The notes under the pieces were generated by a model. That model was not told the DNA's origin and did no database searches. It saw only the letters and a program-made list of their open reading frames with translations. Shown here piece after piece: positions 43,738 through 53,372 of a stretch of DNA of 64,000 nt. A program made the translations under genes and the position numbers. The DNA lies in contig JANYGI010000094.1 of NCBI GenBank assembly GCA_025362495.1, positions 1 to 64,000 on the forward strand. The letters are read 5' to 3'. The DNA is from Byssovorax sp. (GTDB lineage Bacteria > Myxococcota_A > Polyangia > Polyangiales > Polyangiaceae). The first letter of the stretch is position 1; every line of letters starts with the position of its first letter.

Positions 43738-44694
43738 GTGGACCTCGCCCTCGCGCCCGCTGTGAACGAGCCCGCGGCGTCGCCGTCGCGCGCGGAGATC
43801 TCGCCCGACGCGTCGCTGCTCTCGCCGGAGATCGCCTCGCGCCTCGCGCAGCTCTCGATCCTCTCGCGGCGCATGGCCGACGCGCGACGCCGCGGTCGCC
43901 GCAAGAACCGCCGGCCCGGCGCGGGCGTCGAGCTCCTGGATACGAGGCCGTATGTGGTCGGCGACGATCCGCGGCGGATCGCCTGGTCGGCGTACGCGCG
44001 GCTCGAGCGCCTGGTGGTGCGGCTCGCGGCCGACGAGGCGCCGCTCCGGCTCGCGCTGGTGCTCGACACCAGCGCCTCGATGCGCTTCGGCGCGCCGACC
44101 AAGCTGCGCCAGGCGACGCGGATCGCGGCGGGGCTCGCCGCGGTGGCGCTCTCCGGCGAGGATCGCGTCGCCGCGGTGGCGAGCTCGTCGCGCGAGATCG
44201 AGTCGATGCGCGCGGGCGGCGGTCGCGCCGGGATGGCGAAGCTTTTCGGGATGCTCGACGGTCTCGGCGCCGCCGGCGAGACCGATCTATCGGCGGCGGC
44301 GACGGCCGCGACCCACGCCGCGGGAGGCCGCGCGCTCTGCGTGATCCTCGGCGATCTGCTCGATCCGAAGGGCGCGCTCGCCGGCGCGCGCGCCGCGCGG
44401 GAGCGCGGCCACGAGGTGACGATCGTCGAGGTGCTCGATCCCTTCGAGATCGATCCGCCGGAGCTCGACGACCTCGATCTCGAGGACGACGAGACCGGCG
44501 AGATCGTCGTGATGCCCGCGCACGGCGCTCGCGCCGCGTACCTGGAGGCGCTCGCCGAGCACCGCGCTCGCGTCGACGAAGGCGCGGCCGAGCTCGGCGC
44601 CCCGGTGCTGCGCGTGTCGACGGCCGAGCCCTTCGACGTCGTGATCGGCGACGCGCTCGCGGCAGGTCTGCTGCGCGGTGGAGGCCTGCAATGA
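43738..44694 (+). CDS. DUF58/vWA domain protein
   Basis: A 318-residue protein starting at GTG two bases after the MoxR stop. It has the DUF58 signature (AGVELLDTRPYVVGDDPRRIAWSAYARLERLVVR), then a von Willebrand A-type domain with a MIDAS-like DTSASM and later conserved GDLLD. DUF58 proteins are usual partners of MoxR ATPases. No membrane segment was seen. The stop overlaps the next ATG by 4 bp (ATGA). Confidence 0.9.
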   Translation: MDLALAPAVNEPAASPSRAEISPDASLLSPEIASRLAQLSILSRRMADARRRGRRKNRRPGAGVELLDTRPYVVGDDPRRIAWSAYARLERLVVRLAADEAPLRLALVLDTSASMRFGAPTKLRQATRIAAGLAAVALSGEDRVAAVASSSREIESMRAGGGRAGMAKLFGMLDGLGAAGETDLSAAATAATHAAGGRALCVILGDLLDPKGALAGARAARERGHEVTIVEVLDPFEIDPPELDDLDLEDDETGEIVVMPAHGARAAYLEALAEHRARVDEGAAELGAPVLRVSTAEPFDVVIGDALAAGLLRGGGLQ

Positions 44695-46400
44695 TCTTCG
44701 CTGCGCCCCGGATCCTCGTCGCGCTCGGCCTGCTCGTGCCGGTGCTCGTGGCCTTCCTGGTTCGAAGACGCCGGAGCACAGTCCGGGTCCCCTCGACGCT
44801 GCTCTTCCGCCTCGCGGCGAAGACGACGGCGCCGAACCGGCGCGTGCGCTGGCTCCGGCGCGTGGCCTCGCTCGTCGCGTGCCTGCTCGCGGTGGCCGCG
44901 CTGGTGATCGCGGCGGCGGGCCCGTCCGCGCGAAATCGAGGCGAAACGACGGCGATCGTGATCGATCTGTCGGCGTCGATGGGCGCCGGCGGGGCGCGCT
45001 CGCCGCTGGTCGAGGCCCGTCGCTTCACGGCGCGCCTCGTCGGCGGCGCGGGCCCCGGCGATCGTTTTCTGATCGTCGGCGCCGGCGTCGTCCCGGTGCG
45101 TCTGGCCGGCCCTGTGGCGCCCGGACCCGAGATCGACGAGGCCCTCGCGGCGCTCACCGTCGAGCGCGGCGGCGCCGATCGGGAAGCGGCGATCGATCTC
45201 GCGGCGGATCTCGTCGCCGGGTCGACGCGGCCGCGGATCGTGGTGCTCCACGATGGCGGCGAGAGCCTCGGCGACGGCGGATCGCAGCACCGCGGCATCC
45301 CGGTGCGCGAGCGCGTCTTCACGCCGACTGCGCGCGACAACCTCGGCGTCACGGCGTTCGCCATGCGCGCCCCGCTCGACGCCGCCAGCGACGAGGAGTG
45401 CGAGGCGCTGATCTCGGTCGCCACGTCGTCGGATCACACCCGCTCGGCGAGGATTGTCGTCAGCGTCGAGGGCCACGAGATCCTCCGCCGATCCCTGCAA
45501 ATTCCGGCCACCGGCGAGGCCGAAGCCCGCGTGCGGGTGCGCGCCTCGGCGACGCGGCTCACCGCGCGCGTCGAGGCCGAGGACGGGATCGCCGACGCGC
45601 TCGCGGCGGACGACGAGGCCGCGCTCACGGAGGCGACGCGTCCGCTGCCGCGCGTGCTCCTGATCGGCCGCGGCACGCCGGAAGGTGACGCCGCCGGCTT
45701 CTTCGTCGAGAAGGCGATCCAGGCCGCGGGCGTTCGCGAGATCGTGGATCTGGATCAACACTTCACGCGGCGTGATCACGACGAGCACGCGGCGCCGCTC
45801 ACGGCCGAGCCCGGCGACATCGTGGTCGCGCTGGGCGTCGGCCCCGCGCGCGCCGTCCCCGTCCCCGCGCTCTACCTCGGCACGGCGTCGGGTCAGCTCC
45901 CGGTGCGCGGCCTCGGGGATCTCTACGGCGAGCGCACGCGGCTGCGATCGATGGCGGCTGGCGACGCGCTCCTCCGCGGCGTCGCGCTCGACGGGCTCAC
46001 CATCGGTCACGCGAAGAAGGCCAGCGCGCCGAGCGGAGCCCGCTCGCTCGTCGAGCTCGACGGCGGCGCGGTGCTCCTCGCGGGCGGCGCCGGCGAGAAC
46101 GCCTGGATCTGGGCCGGCATCGAGCCCGCGGCGAGCGACATGGTCCTGCGCGTCGCGTTCCCGGTGCTGATCGCCAACGCGCTGCACGCGCTTGGCGGCG
46201 CGTCGAACGTGGCGGTCGCCGACACCGTGGCGCGGAGCGAGGTCGCGCTGCGCCAGGCGAAGATCGAGCCCGGCGCCGTGGAGATCGAGCCGGCCGCGCC
46301 GTGGCGCCCAGGCGTGAGCGCGGCGGCCGTGCTGGCGGCGATCGCCGCCGTGCTGCTCGGCGTCGAGGCGTGGACGTTCCGGAAAGGCTGGGCTTCGTGA
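44691..46400 (+). CDS. BatA-like membrane vWA protein
   Basis: A 569-residue protein. The N terminus has the BatA helix and PSTLLF motif (RILVALGLLVPVLVAFLVRRR...VPSTLLFRL), with a second membrane helix at ~58-80. A vWA domain begins at AIVIDLSASMGAGG (DxSxS MIDAS) and is followed by beta-rich domains. A last helix (AAAVLAAIAAVLLGVEAWTF) anchors the C terminus. BatA proteins work with MoxR ATPases in envelope stress tolerance and assembly. Its stop overlaps the next start. The BatA-DUF58-MoxR set is complete here. Confidence 0.88.
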   Translation: MIFAAPRILVALGLLVPVLVAFLVRRRRSTVRVPSTLLFRLAAKTTAPNRRVRWLRRVASLVACLLAVAALVIAAAGPSARNRGETTAIVIDLSASMGAGGARSPLVEARRFTARLVGGAGPGDRFLIVGAGVVPVRLAGPVAPGPEIDEALAALTVERGGADREAAIDLAADLVAGSTRPRIVVLHDGGESLGDGGSQHRGIPVRERVFTPTARDNLGVTAFAMRAPLDAASDEECEALISVATSSDHTRSARIVVSVEGHEILRRSLQIPATGEAEARVRVRASATRLTARVEAEDGIADALAADDEAALTEATRPLPRVLLIGRGTPEGDAAGFFVEKAIQAAGVREIVDLDQHFTRRDHDEHAAPLTAEPGDIVVALGVGPARAVPVPALYLGTASGQLPVRGLGDLYGERTRLRSMAAGDALLRGVALDGLTIGHAKKASAPSGARSLVELDGGAVLLAGGAGENAWIWAGIEPAASDMVLRVAFPVLIANALHALGGASNVAVADTVARSEVALRQAKIEPGAVEIEPAAPWRPGVSAAAVLAAIAAVLLGVEAWTFRKGWAS

Positions 46401-49054
46401 TGCGTGGTGGAGCTTCGATCTGGGTGCGGATCCTCGCCGTGGCGACGGCGGCAGCGGCGCCGTTCGTCCCCCCGATGCACCGCGCCTCGAGCGCGCGGTC
46501 CGTCGTCTACGTCGTTGACGATTCGGCCAGCGTCGGTCGATCCGGCGTCGCGGAGGCCGAGGAAATCCTGCAGCGAGCGTGGGCCGCGCGCGGCGACGTG
46601 GAGATCGGCGTCGTCGCCTTCGCGCAGAAGCCCGAGCTGCTCTTGCCCGTCGGCGGCGTCGGCCCGCTGCCCTCGATCCCCTTGAATCACCGGGGCGGCA
46701 GCGATCTCTCGGCCGCGTTGCGCCTCGCGCGCGCCGCGCTCCCGCCCTCCGGTCAGCGACGGATCGTGCTCCTGTCCGACGGCCGCGCCACGCGGGGCGA
46801 CGCGATGAGCGACGTGATCCGCGCCGAGCAAGCCGGGATCACCGTCGACACGATCCCGATCGGATCGACCACGATCGATCAGCTGGCGTTGACGCGCGTC
46901 GCGCCGCGCGAGCCGCGGATCGCGCAGGGCGAGCCCGCGCAGCTCGCGGCCACGCTCCGCGGCGCGCCGAGCGCGAACGTCACGGTCCGCTGGAGCCGCG
47001 ACGGCCAGGAGATCTCCACGATCCGGGTGAAGCTCGACGACGCCGGCGCGGCCGAGGCGGCGATCGCCGATCCGCGCCCCGCGCCGGGGATCCACGTGTA
47101 CCGCGCCCAGGTCGTCGAGGCCTCGAAGGGCGGCCCGACGTTCGCGGCCGACGGCCCGAGCCTGACGACGGCGGTCACCGTAGGCGGCAAACCGCGCGTC
47201 GTGGTGATCACCATCGACGGCGCCTGCCCCGCGATCCTCTGCGACGCGCTCGACAGGGCCGACGTCGACAAGCAGGTGGTGACGCTGCCGGAAGGGATGC
47301 CCGACGCGGTGGCCCTCTCCGGCGCCGATCTCGTGGTCCTCGCCGACGTGCCGCTCGAGGCCGTGGGGACCGCGGCGAGCGGCGAAGGCCTCACGCCCGC
47401 CGCGCAGGCGGCGCTCATCGACTACGCGCAGAAGGGCGGCGGCGTCGTCGTCACCGGCGGCGCGTTCGGGATGGCGCCGGAGTACGCCGGCACGCCGCTC
47501 GCGCGCATGTTGCCGGTCGAGATCGAGGACAAGGGCCAGATCGAAGATCCGAAGATCGCCATGGCGATCATGCTCGATCGCTCGGGCTCGATGGGGGCGC
47601 GTGTCGGCACCCACACCAAGCTCCAGCTCGCCGTCGAGGCCGCGCTCGCGGCGGCCGCCACCCTGCGCGGCGACGATCTCCTCGCGCTCGGCAGCGTCGA
47701 CGAAGAGACGCACTGGGATCACCCGTTCGGCCCTGTTTCAGGCCTCGCCGCGCGTCGCGAGACCATCCGCTCGATTGACGTCGGCGGCGGCGGCATCCTG
47801 ATCTTCACCGCGCTCGTCGACGCGTACGGCGTGCTCCGCCACGCGCCGGCGCCGGTGCGTCACGTGATCATCTTCGCCGACACCGCCGACAGCGAGGAGC
47901 AGATCGAGAGCTGCCAGCGCGGCTGCACCGAGGCGCCGCGCACCGCGATCGAGCTCGCCGAGGCCGCGCATCGCACCGGGATCACCACCAGCGTCGTCGG
48001 CATCGGCCGCGAGGAAGACAGCGACACGCCGTTCCTGCACAAGCTCGCGGCGTCCGGCGGAGGCCGCTTCTACCGCACCGACGACGGCGCGGATCTGCGG
48101 CGGATCTTCGTCTCCGAGACCCGCGTCGCGGCGCGCTCCAACCTGCGCGACGGGCCCGTCGACGTGCGCGTGTCCGAGGATCACCCGATCCTCGCCGGCG
48201 TCGATCTCGACAAGATGCCTCCGCTCGGTGGCTTCGTGGAGACCAGGCGCCGCGCCACCGCCGCCGTCGCGCTGGCGACGCGCGAGGACGACAAACCCAT
48301 CCTGGCGTCCTGGCGTTACGGCCTCGGTCAGGTCGTGGCGATAACCACCGATCTCCGCGGCGACTGGAACGGGAGCTGGTCGCATTTCGCCGGCGCAGGC
48401 CAGGTGTTGCGGCAGATGACGCGCTTCGCGATGCGCAAACACTCGAGCGGTAGCGCCGACATGCGCGTGACCGTCGGGGACCACGGGGCCGAAGCGACTC
48501 TGGATCTCGCCGAGCCGACCGGCGAGCCGGCCGCGGCGCCGTCGACGATCGAAGCCTTCGCGGTGAGCGAGGACGGCACGGCGCACCCGCTGCCCTTCGG
48601 AGCGACGCTGGAGCGCGTCGCGCCGGGGCGATTCCGGGCTCACGCGCCGACGGCCGGAGAGCCCTTCGTGGTCGTCCGGGCGCGGGACGCGAACGGTGGT
48701 TTCGTCGGTGAGGCGATTGGCCGCCTCGACGGCGCCGAGGAGCTCGCGACCGTCGGGCCGGACACGCGCGCTCTGGAAGATCTCGCTCGGGCCGGGAGCG
48801 GCCTTTACTCGCCAGACGCCGAGCAAACGCTGCGCTCCGGCGGCCAGATCGGCAAAGCGCCGATCCCGGTGTGGCCCTGGATGCTCCTCGGAGCGGCTGC
48901 GCTGGTGTGCGTGGACCTGTGGTTGCGCCGGCTGGGGAAGGGGAGAGCGGCGTTTGCGCTCCCGGCCATGGCGGCCGCCGCGCGCGGCGCCAGAGCATCC
49001 TCTGTCGAGAGCGTCGCCGCCTTCGCGCCGGAGATCGCCGCGAAGGCCGCCTGA
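46400..49054 (+). CDS. large membrane protein with two vWA-like domains and an amidotransferase-like core
   Basis: An 884-residue protein; the ATG at 46400 shares its first base with the previous stop, and the GTG one codon earlier is an alternative. An N-terminal hydrophobic segment is followed by a first vWA-like domain with a weak MIDAS (VYVVDDSASVG). A central segment resembles class-I glutamine-amidotransferase-like domains of such proteins (LIDYAQKGGGVVVTGGAFGMAP). A second vWA domain with a full MIDAS follows (IMLDRSGSMGARVG). The C terminus has a membrane helix (VWPWMLLGAAALVCVDLWL). These proteins close MoxR/BatA operons. Metal binding at the second MIDAS is likely. Confidence 0.85.
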   Translation: MRGGASIWVRILAVATAAAAPFVPPMHRASSARSVVYVVDDSASVGRSGVAEAEEILQRAWAARGDVEIGVVAFAQKPELLLPVGGVGPLPSIPLNHRGGSDLSAALRLARAALPPSGQRRIVLLSDGRATRGDAMSDVIRAEQAGITVDTIPIGSTTIDQLALTRVAPREPRIAQGEPAQLAATLRGAPSANVTVRWSRDGQEISTIRVKLDDAGAAEAAIADPRPAPGIHVYRAQVVEASKGGPTFAADGPSLTTAVTVGGKPRVVVITIDGACPAILCDALDRADVDKQVVTLPEGMPDAVALSGADLVVLADVPLEAVGTAASGEGLTPAAQAALIDYAQKGGGVVVTGGAFGMAPEYAGTPLARMLPVEIEDKGQIEDPKIAMAIMLDRSGSMGARVGTHTKLQLAVEAALAAAATLRGDDLLALGSVDEETHWDHPFGPVSGLAARRETIRSIDVGGGGILIFTALVDAYGVLRHAPAPVRHVIIFADTADSEEQIESCQRGCTEAPRTAIELAEAAHRTGITTSVVGIGREEDSDTPFLHKLAASGGGRFYRTDDGADLRRIFVSETRVAARSNLRDGPVDVRVSEDHPILAGVDLDKMPPLGGFVETRRRATAAVALATREDDKPILASWRYGLGQVVAITTDLRGDWNGSWSHFAGAGQVLRQMTRFAMRKHSSGSADMRVTVGDHGAEATLDLAEPTGEPAAAPSTIEAFAVSEDGTAHPLPFGATLERVAPGRFRAHAPTAGEPFVVVRARDANGGFVGEAIGRLDGAEELATVGPDTRALEDLARAGSGLYSPDAEQTLRSGGQIGKAPIPVWPWMLLGAAALVCVDLWLRRLGKGRAAFALPAMAAAARGARASSVESVAAFAPEIAAKAA

Positions 49055-49078
49055 CGATCCGCCGGCGCGCGGCGCCGA

Positions 49079-49870
49079 TCACTCGCAGAGATCGAAGCCG
49101 AGCAGATCGACGTGAAAATGCGACTGGTCCTTGTGCCGCTCGGCGAAGAACACGTCGAGCGGGTACGTCTCGCCGGGCGTGAGGCCGAGATCGTCGACGG
49201 CGATCTCCGTCCCTTCGGAGCTGTGGACACCGCCCAGATCGATGGCCAGGCGACGATCGATGAAGGCCCAGAGATCGTCGTCACCGGAGAAGCGGAACAC
49301 CTCACCACCGGCGTACCGGAAGTGGATGTGAGCTTCGTAGGTGAAGTGGAAGTTGTGCGGATCTCCCTCGTTTCCGAGGAGCTGATCGTCGATCGGGAAG
49401 AAGAGATCGCTGTCGAGGCCGAGGCCGCCCTGGGTCGGGATGAGCGGGAACGACAGCGGCGCGCTCAGGTTGACGCCCGGGCTGTCGTGATACCACTGGT
49501 CGAAGTCGGCCTTTCCGGTCGTCGTCGGCGTGGTCCCGTCGGGGTGCGCATAGACCGGCTCGCCGTCGGCGCCGAGGGTGGTCTCGAGCATGCCGCGATC
49601 GTCGCCGTTGAACTTCTCGAAGTCGGGGTGCGAGGTCGGGAAATCGCGCACGGTCCCGAGGAGCATCGGTAACGCGGGGAACTGCTGGCAGCCGCCGCCG
49701 GTGCTGGCGGCGCTGCTGCTCATCACCGCGCCGCCCCCGCCACCTGCGCCGCCGAGGCCGGCGTCGGGCGGCGGCGGGACGGGCAACGAGCTGCGCGCGC
49801 CGCACGCCGCGACCGCCACGATCGCGGCGAGCAGCAGAGTCCGGGGGACGAACATGGCGAGTCGGCTCAT
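49079..49870 (-). CDS. fibro-slime domain lipoprotein
   Basis: A 263-residue protein; the ATG at 49870 has AAGGA eight bases upstream. It carries a lipoprotein signal (LLLAAIVAVAAC) and a Pro/Gly/Ser linker. From about 75 it is a fibro-slime domain: GTVRDFPTSHPDFEKF near its start, then FTYEAHIHFRYAGGEVFRFSGDDDLWAFIDRRLAIDLGGVH and LTPGETYPLDVFFAERH. Fibro-slime domains occur in secreted proteins of Dictyostelium, Fibrobacter and myxobacteria, are PA14-like, and probably bind carbohydrate. The gene is convergent with the vWA operon. Confidence 0.88.
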   Translation of the reverse strand: MSRLAMFVPRTLLLAAIVAVAACGARSSLPVPPPPDAGLGGAGGGGGAVMSSSAASTGGGCQQFPALPMLLGTVRDFPTSHPDFEKFNGDDRGMLETTLGADGEPVYAHPDGTTPTTTGKADFDQWYHDSPGVNLSAPLSFPLIPTQGGLGLDSDLFFPIDDQLLGNEGDPHNFHFTYEAHIHFRYAGGEVFRFSGDDDLWAFIDRRLAIDLGGVHSSEGTEIAVDDLGLTPGETYPLDVFFAERHKDQSHFHVDLLGFDLCE

Positions 49871-49893
49871 CGCACGATCCTTTGCATCCGGCG

Positions 49894-50367
49894 TCAGGGC
49901 TTCGGGAACGTGGCCAGCGTGAGAGCCTTCGGATCGCCGGGGATCGCGTCGATGGCCACCGGGACTCCGCGGCGGTAGCGCCACCCGGTGCCGTCGTGCG
50001 CGAACCCGGAGCGCTCGACGAACGTGAAGTCGCGGCCCCGCTCGAAGACCCTGGCGATGAACAGCACCTCGGCGACGCCCTCGGCGTTCGGCGCGGCGCG
50101 GTCGAGGATGGTGAGCCCCATGTAGCGCTGGTTGCGAGCGGCCGCTGCCAGCAGCTTGTGGAGCTCGCCCTCGGGCATCTTGCGATCGTCGTGGGCCGGA
50201 TCGAGCGTCTTGATCAGATAGCCAATCTCCTTCTTCGCGTAGGCGGCGTAGCGGGAGCGCATCATGCTCTCGGCGTCGGGGGCCTCGCGCTCCCCTTTGT
50301 GGAGCGGGGCGCAGCAGGCCTTGTAAATGAGGCCGGAGCCACAGGGGCAGTGATCGGGAGAGGCCAT
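49894..50367 (-). CDS. YchJ family SEC-C motif protein
   Basis: A 157-residue protein from the ATG at 50367 (MASPDHCPCGSG). The N-terminal SEC-C zinc motif CPCGSGLIYKACC is followed by MMRSRYAAYAKKEIGYLIKTL, the hallmark of the YchJ/UPF0225 family, and an NTF2-like fold with FIARVFERGRDFTFVERSGF and WRYRRG. YchJ proteins are small cytoplasmic zinc proteins of unclear function. It is 26 bp downstream of the hypothetical gene ending at 50394 and likely co-transcribed. Confidence 0.9.
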   Translation of the reverse strand: MASPDHCPCGSGLIYKACCAPLHKGEREAPDAESMMRSRYAAYAKKEIGYLIKTLDPAHDDRKMPEGELHKLLAAAARNQRYMGLTILDRAAPNAEGVAEVLFIARVFERGRDFTFVERSGFAHDGTGWRYRRGVPVAIDAIPGDPKALTLATFPKP

Positions 50368-50393
50368 GGCGGGGTAGGGGGCAGTCGAGGCGA

Positions 50394-50870
50394 TTATTCG
50401 GGGACGACGAGGCGCTCGGCCAGGCCGCGGACGGGAGCAGGCATGAATTTGTCCTTCGTGACGAGGACGATCTCGGCGCGGAGCTCGCGCAGCTCCGACG
50501 GCCGCAGCCACGCGAGCGCCAGGCGCGTCAGGTAGCTCGTGTGCTTGTCGAGGATGGCGCGGACCAGATCGAAGATCGGGAACGAGTCGATGAGATCGTC
50601 CTCGGGCAGCCCGTGCGCGCGAGCCGTCGCCGTCACGGCGTCGTCGAAGCGGTCGCGCTTCCACTCGAGCGCCTCGTGGAGGAGGTGGATGTTGCTCTTG
50701 ACGATCACCAGCGGCGCGGCGTCGGGCGCGGCGAGGATCCAGCGCAGCTCGGCGTCGATGCCATAGCGCGCGTCCGAGTCGAGGGTGACCAGCGGGAGGA
50801 AGCGCGGCTCTCCTTCGCCTTCCCCTCGGGCGAAAATCTCGGCGATCCGCTCGGCGAGGATGCTCTGCAT
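50394..50870 (-). CDS. conserved hypothetical cytoplasmic protein
   Basis: A 158-residue soluble protein (MQSILAERIAEIFARG...) with no signal peptide, membrane helix or recognisable motif. It is mainly helical with alternating strands (LVIVKSNIHLLHEALEWKRDRFDD). It is probably the first gene of an operon with the YchJ-family gene. No function is suggested. Confidence 0.7.
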   Translation of the reverse strand: MQSILAERIAEIFARGEGEGEPRFLPLVTLDSDARYGIDAELRWILAAPDAAPLVIVKSNIHLLHEALEWKRDRFDDAVTATARAHGLPEDDLIDSFPIFDLVRAILDKHTSYLTRLALAWLRPSELRELRAEIVLVTKDKFMPAPVRGLAERLVVPE

Positions 50871-50963
50871 AGGGGCGGCATTGTGTCATGAATCGCGGCA
50901 GGTCCGCGCCACGGTTTCGCGGTGCGCTTGACGGGGGACGAAGCCCCTGGCGACCATGCCCGC

Positions 50964-51626
50964 ATGCCCCGTCCTCGTCGCGCCGTCGCCTGTTCGCTGC
51001 TCCTCGCCGCCGTCGGCTTCGCCGCGCTCGCGGCCGCCCCCTCGCACGCGCGGGCCGGCTCGGGCGGCTCCGGTGGATCGGGCGGCGGCGGTACCGGCAC
51101 GACGGCGAGCGGCAGCGCGAGCTCGAGCGCGACGAGCACCGGCAGCGGCGTGGTGTGCGTCGATGATGGCCTGTGCGAGTCGCTGAGCGAGACGTGCGCG
51201 TGCGCCGACTGCGCCAAGCTCGCGCTGTGCATGCCGGATCAGTGCGTCGACGATCATCAGTGCACGCTCGCGGACGCGTGCACCTGCCTCGACTGCGCGA
51301 CCGACGAGTTCTGCAACGATCCGTCGCATTGCAAGAACGACGGGAAGTGCGACTCGTTCATGGAGGGCTGTCAGTGCGCGGACTGCGCGTCGAGCCCGAG
51401 CAGCGCGGGTCATCCGGGCTCGACGAGCGCGTCGGCGTCGTCGTCGTCGGCGGTGGCGGCGACGAGCGGCGCCGGCGGGACGGGCAGCGCGACGTCGACC
51501 GGCTCGGGCGGGAGCGGCGACGACGCGGGCTGCGCGCTGCGCCCCGGCAGCGCGCCGATCTCCGCGGGCGCGCTGGCGCTCGGCGCGGCCGCGCTGCTGA
51601 TGGCGACGCGCCGTCGCCGCGGCTGA
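50964..51626 (+). CDS. secreted Cys-rich protein with MYXO-CTERM-like C terminus
   Basis: A 220-residue protein. I chose the ATG at 50964 (MPRPRRAVACSLLLAAVGFAAL), which begins a signal peptide; an in-frame ATG at 50922 is less likely. A Gly/Ser/Thr-rich linker precedes a Cys-rich domain built of repeated CxCxDC and CxxxHxCxND units (TCACADCAKLALC, CTCLDCATDEFC, CQCADC). The last ~35 residues are a MYXO-CTERM-type sorting tag: a Cys (DDAGCALRPG), a short hydrophobic helix (ISAGALALGAAALLMA) and RRRR. This tag is known to direct myxobacterial proteins to a myxosortase for cleavage and surface attachment. Confidence 0.82.
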   Translation: MPRPRRAVACSLLLAAVGFAALAAAPSHARAGSGGSGGSGGGGTGTTASGSASSSATSTGSGVVCVDDGLCESLSETCACADCAKLALCMPDQCVDDHQCTLADACTCLDCATDEFCNDPSHCKNDGKCDSFMEGCQCADCASSPSSAGHPGSTSASASSSSAVAATSGAGGTGSATSTGSGGSGDDAGCALRPGSAPISAGALALGAAALLMATRRRRG

Positions 51627-51677
51627 AGAGGCGCGGGCGGCGCGATCGTTCAGGCCCGAACAATCGCGCTGTCGACG

Positions 51678-53246
51678 CTAGAAGCTCGGTGGTCCGCCGG
51701 GGCCGGGCGGCAAGGCCGGCGCCTTGGGCGCGCTGGTCGACGACGCGGCCGGCTTGACGACGGGCGCGGTGGTCGGCGCGGGCTTCACGACCGGAGCCGT
51801 CGTCGCGACGGGCTTCGCGACCGGCGCGGCGCCGACGTCGGGAACCGTCGAGCCCCGGGGGATCGCGCCCCACAGCTTCTTCGGCGGGCTCGCGGGATCC
51901 GGGCCGGGCCCGTCCTTCATGTCGAGATCGCTGGCCAAGCCTGCCGACGCGGCCGCCGAGCCCGCGATCACCGGCGCGACGCCGGCGTTCGGTGCAGTCG
52001 TCGGCGCGACCGTCGCGCTCGCGGTGACGACGGTGATCGCCGGCGCCGCGTCGGCGGTCGCGCCGGTGGCCGCGCGCGGCTTGAGCACGCCCGAGCCGAG
52101 CACGGTGCCGCCCGCGAGCGCCACGGCCATCGCGGCCACCATCACCAGGACGGGGACGCCGCCGCGCGGTGCCGCCGCCGGTCGCGCGGCCTCGGCCGGC
52201 GTCTGCAGCGGCGTGGGGAACGGAATCGAGGTGCGCGCCTCGGCGGGGCCCGAGACGGGAGCTTGCACCGAGATCGGCGCGCCCTCGACGTGCGTGGGCA
52301 AGCTCCCGCGCGGGATCGACGAGCTCATGTCGATCGTCGCGTCGATGTCGAGCTGCACGTTGACGACGCGCGCCAGATCGCGGAGCGGCACGAGCGCGTT
52401 GAGCAGCTCCTCCGCCGACTGGTACCGGTCGACCGGCTTGCGGCGCAGGGCCTTCGTCACGACCTGGATCAGCCCCTCGGCGAGCTTGTCGTTGCGCTCG
52501 AGCGTCAGCTTCGGCGCCTCGGTCATCAGCTTCTTCTGCGCGAGCTCGGCGTCCGACGCGATGTTGCCGAACGTGTGCCTGCCGGCGACGGCGCGGAAGA
52601 GGATCGCCCCCGTCGCGTAGATGTCGGAGACGCTGGTGACGGCGCGCGAGTTGAGGATCTGCTCGGGCGCCATGTACTCGATCGTGCCCACGGCCATGTC
52701 GGCGCGGGTGATCCCGGTGACCTCGTCGTCGCCGTCGGGCTCGCTCCCCGACATCAGCCGGCTCACGCCGAAGTCGACGACGACGGCGCGGGTGCGATCG
52801 CCCTGATGCGGCTGAAGGATGATGTTCCCGGGCTTGAGATCGCGGTGAACGATGTGCGCGTGGTGGAGATCGCAGAGGGCGCTGGCGATGTCGCAGCCGA
52901 GCTCGATCGTCTCCTCGACGGTGAGCATCTTCTCCTGCAAGACGCGGTTCAGCGGCTCGCCCTCGACGAGCTCCATCACCAGCACGAGGCCGTAGACGTC
53001 GTCGGCGACGAAGTCGACCACGCGCGCGACGTGGTCGCTGCGGATCTTGCCGAGGATGTAGGCTTCGCGCTTGAAGCGCGCGACGACCTCGTGGTTGAGC
53101 GCCGCAGCGGCGAGCAGCGTCTTGATGGCGACGCGCGAGCCGACAAGTCGATGCTCGCCCGCCCACACCTCGCCCATCCCGCCGGCTCCAACCTTGCGCT
53201 CGACGCGATACCGCCCAGCGATCACCGCTCCAGGGGTGAGATCCAT
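51678..53246 (-). CDS. membrane Ser/Thr protein kinase
   Basis: A 522-residue Hanks-type kinase starting at the ATG of MDLTPGAVIAGRYRVE. All motifs are present: GAGGMG (20-25), Lys42 in VAIKTL, HRDLKPGN (134-141), DFG (158-160) and MAPEQ (192-196). The kinase domain ends near 295. A Pro/Ala linker leads to a membrane helix (~364-384), then a periplasmic Ala/Pro/Thr-rich tail with repeats of KPVATTAPVVKPAPTTAPVVK. It lies divergent from the diguanylate cyclase gene (starts 126 bp apart), suggesting joint regulation. Confidence 0.93.
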   Translation of the reverse strand: MDLTPGAVIAGRYRVERKVGAGGMGEVWAGEHRLVGSRVAIKTLLAAAALNHEVVARFKREAYILGKIRSDHVARVVDFVADDVYGLVLVMELVEGEPLNRVLQEKMLTVEETIELGCDIASALCDLHHAHIVHRDLKPGNIILQPHQGDRTRAVVVDFGVSRLMSGSEPDGDDEVTGITRADMAVGTIEYMAPEQILNSRAVTSVSDIYATGAILFRAVAGRHTFGNIASDAELAQKKLMTEAPKLTLERNDKLAEGLIQVVTKALRRKPVDRYQSAEELLNALVPLRDLARVVNVQLDIDATIDMSSSIPRGSLPTHVEGAPISVQAPVSGPAEARTSIPFPTPLQTPAEAARPAAAPRGGVPVLVMVAAMAVALAGGTVLGSGVLKPRAATGATADAAPAITVVTASATVAPTTAPNAGVAPVIAGSAAASAGLASDLDMKDGPGPDPASPPKKLWGAIPRGSTVPDVGAAPVAKPVATTAPVVKPAPTTAPVVKPAASSTSAPKAPALPPGPGGPPSF

Positions 53247-53372
53247 GACCTGCGATCCTACTGTAGAGGCGGCAAAAAAGGCGAATCGCGGGCTGAGCCC
53301 GGTCGCGCGCCCGCGCTCGATCCTGCAATTGCCCTTGATCCAGAGCGTCTGCGCGCGGTACGGGAAACGATT

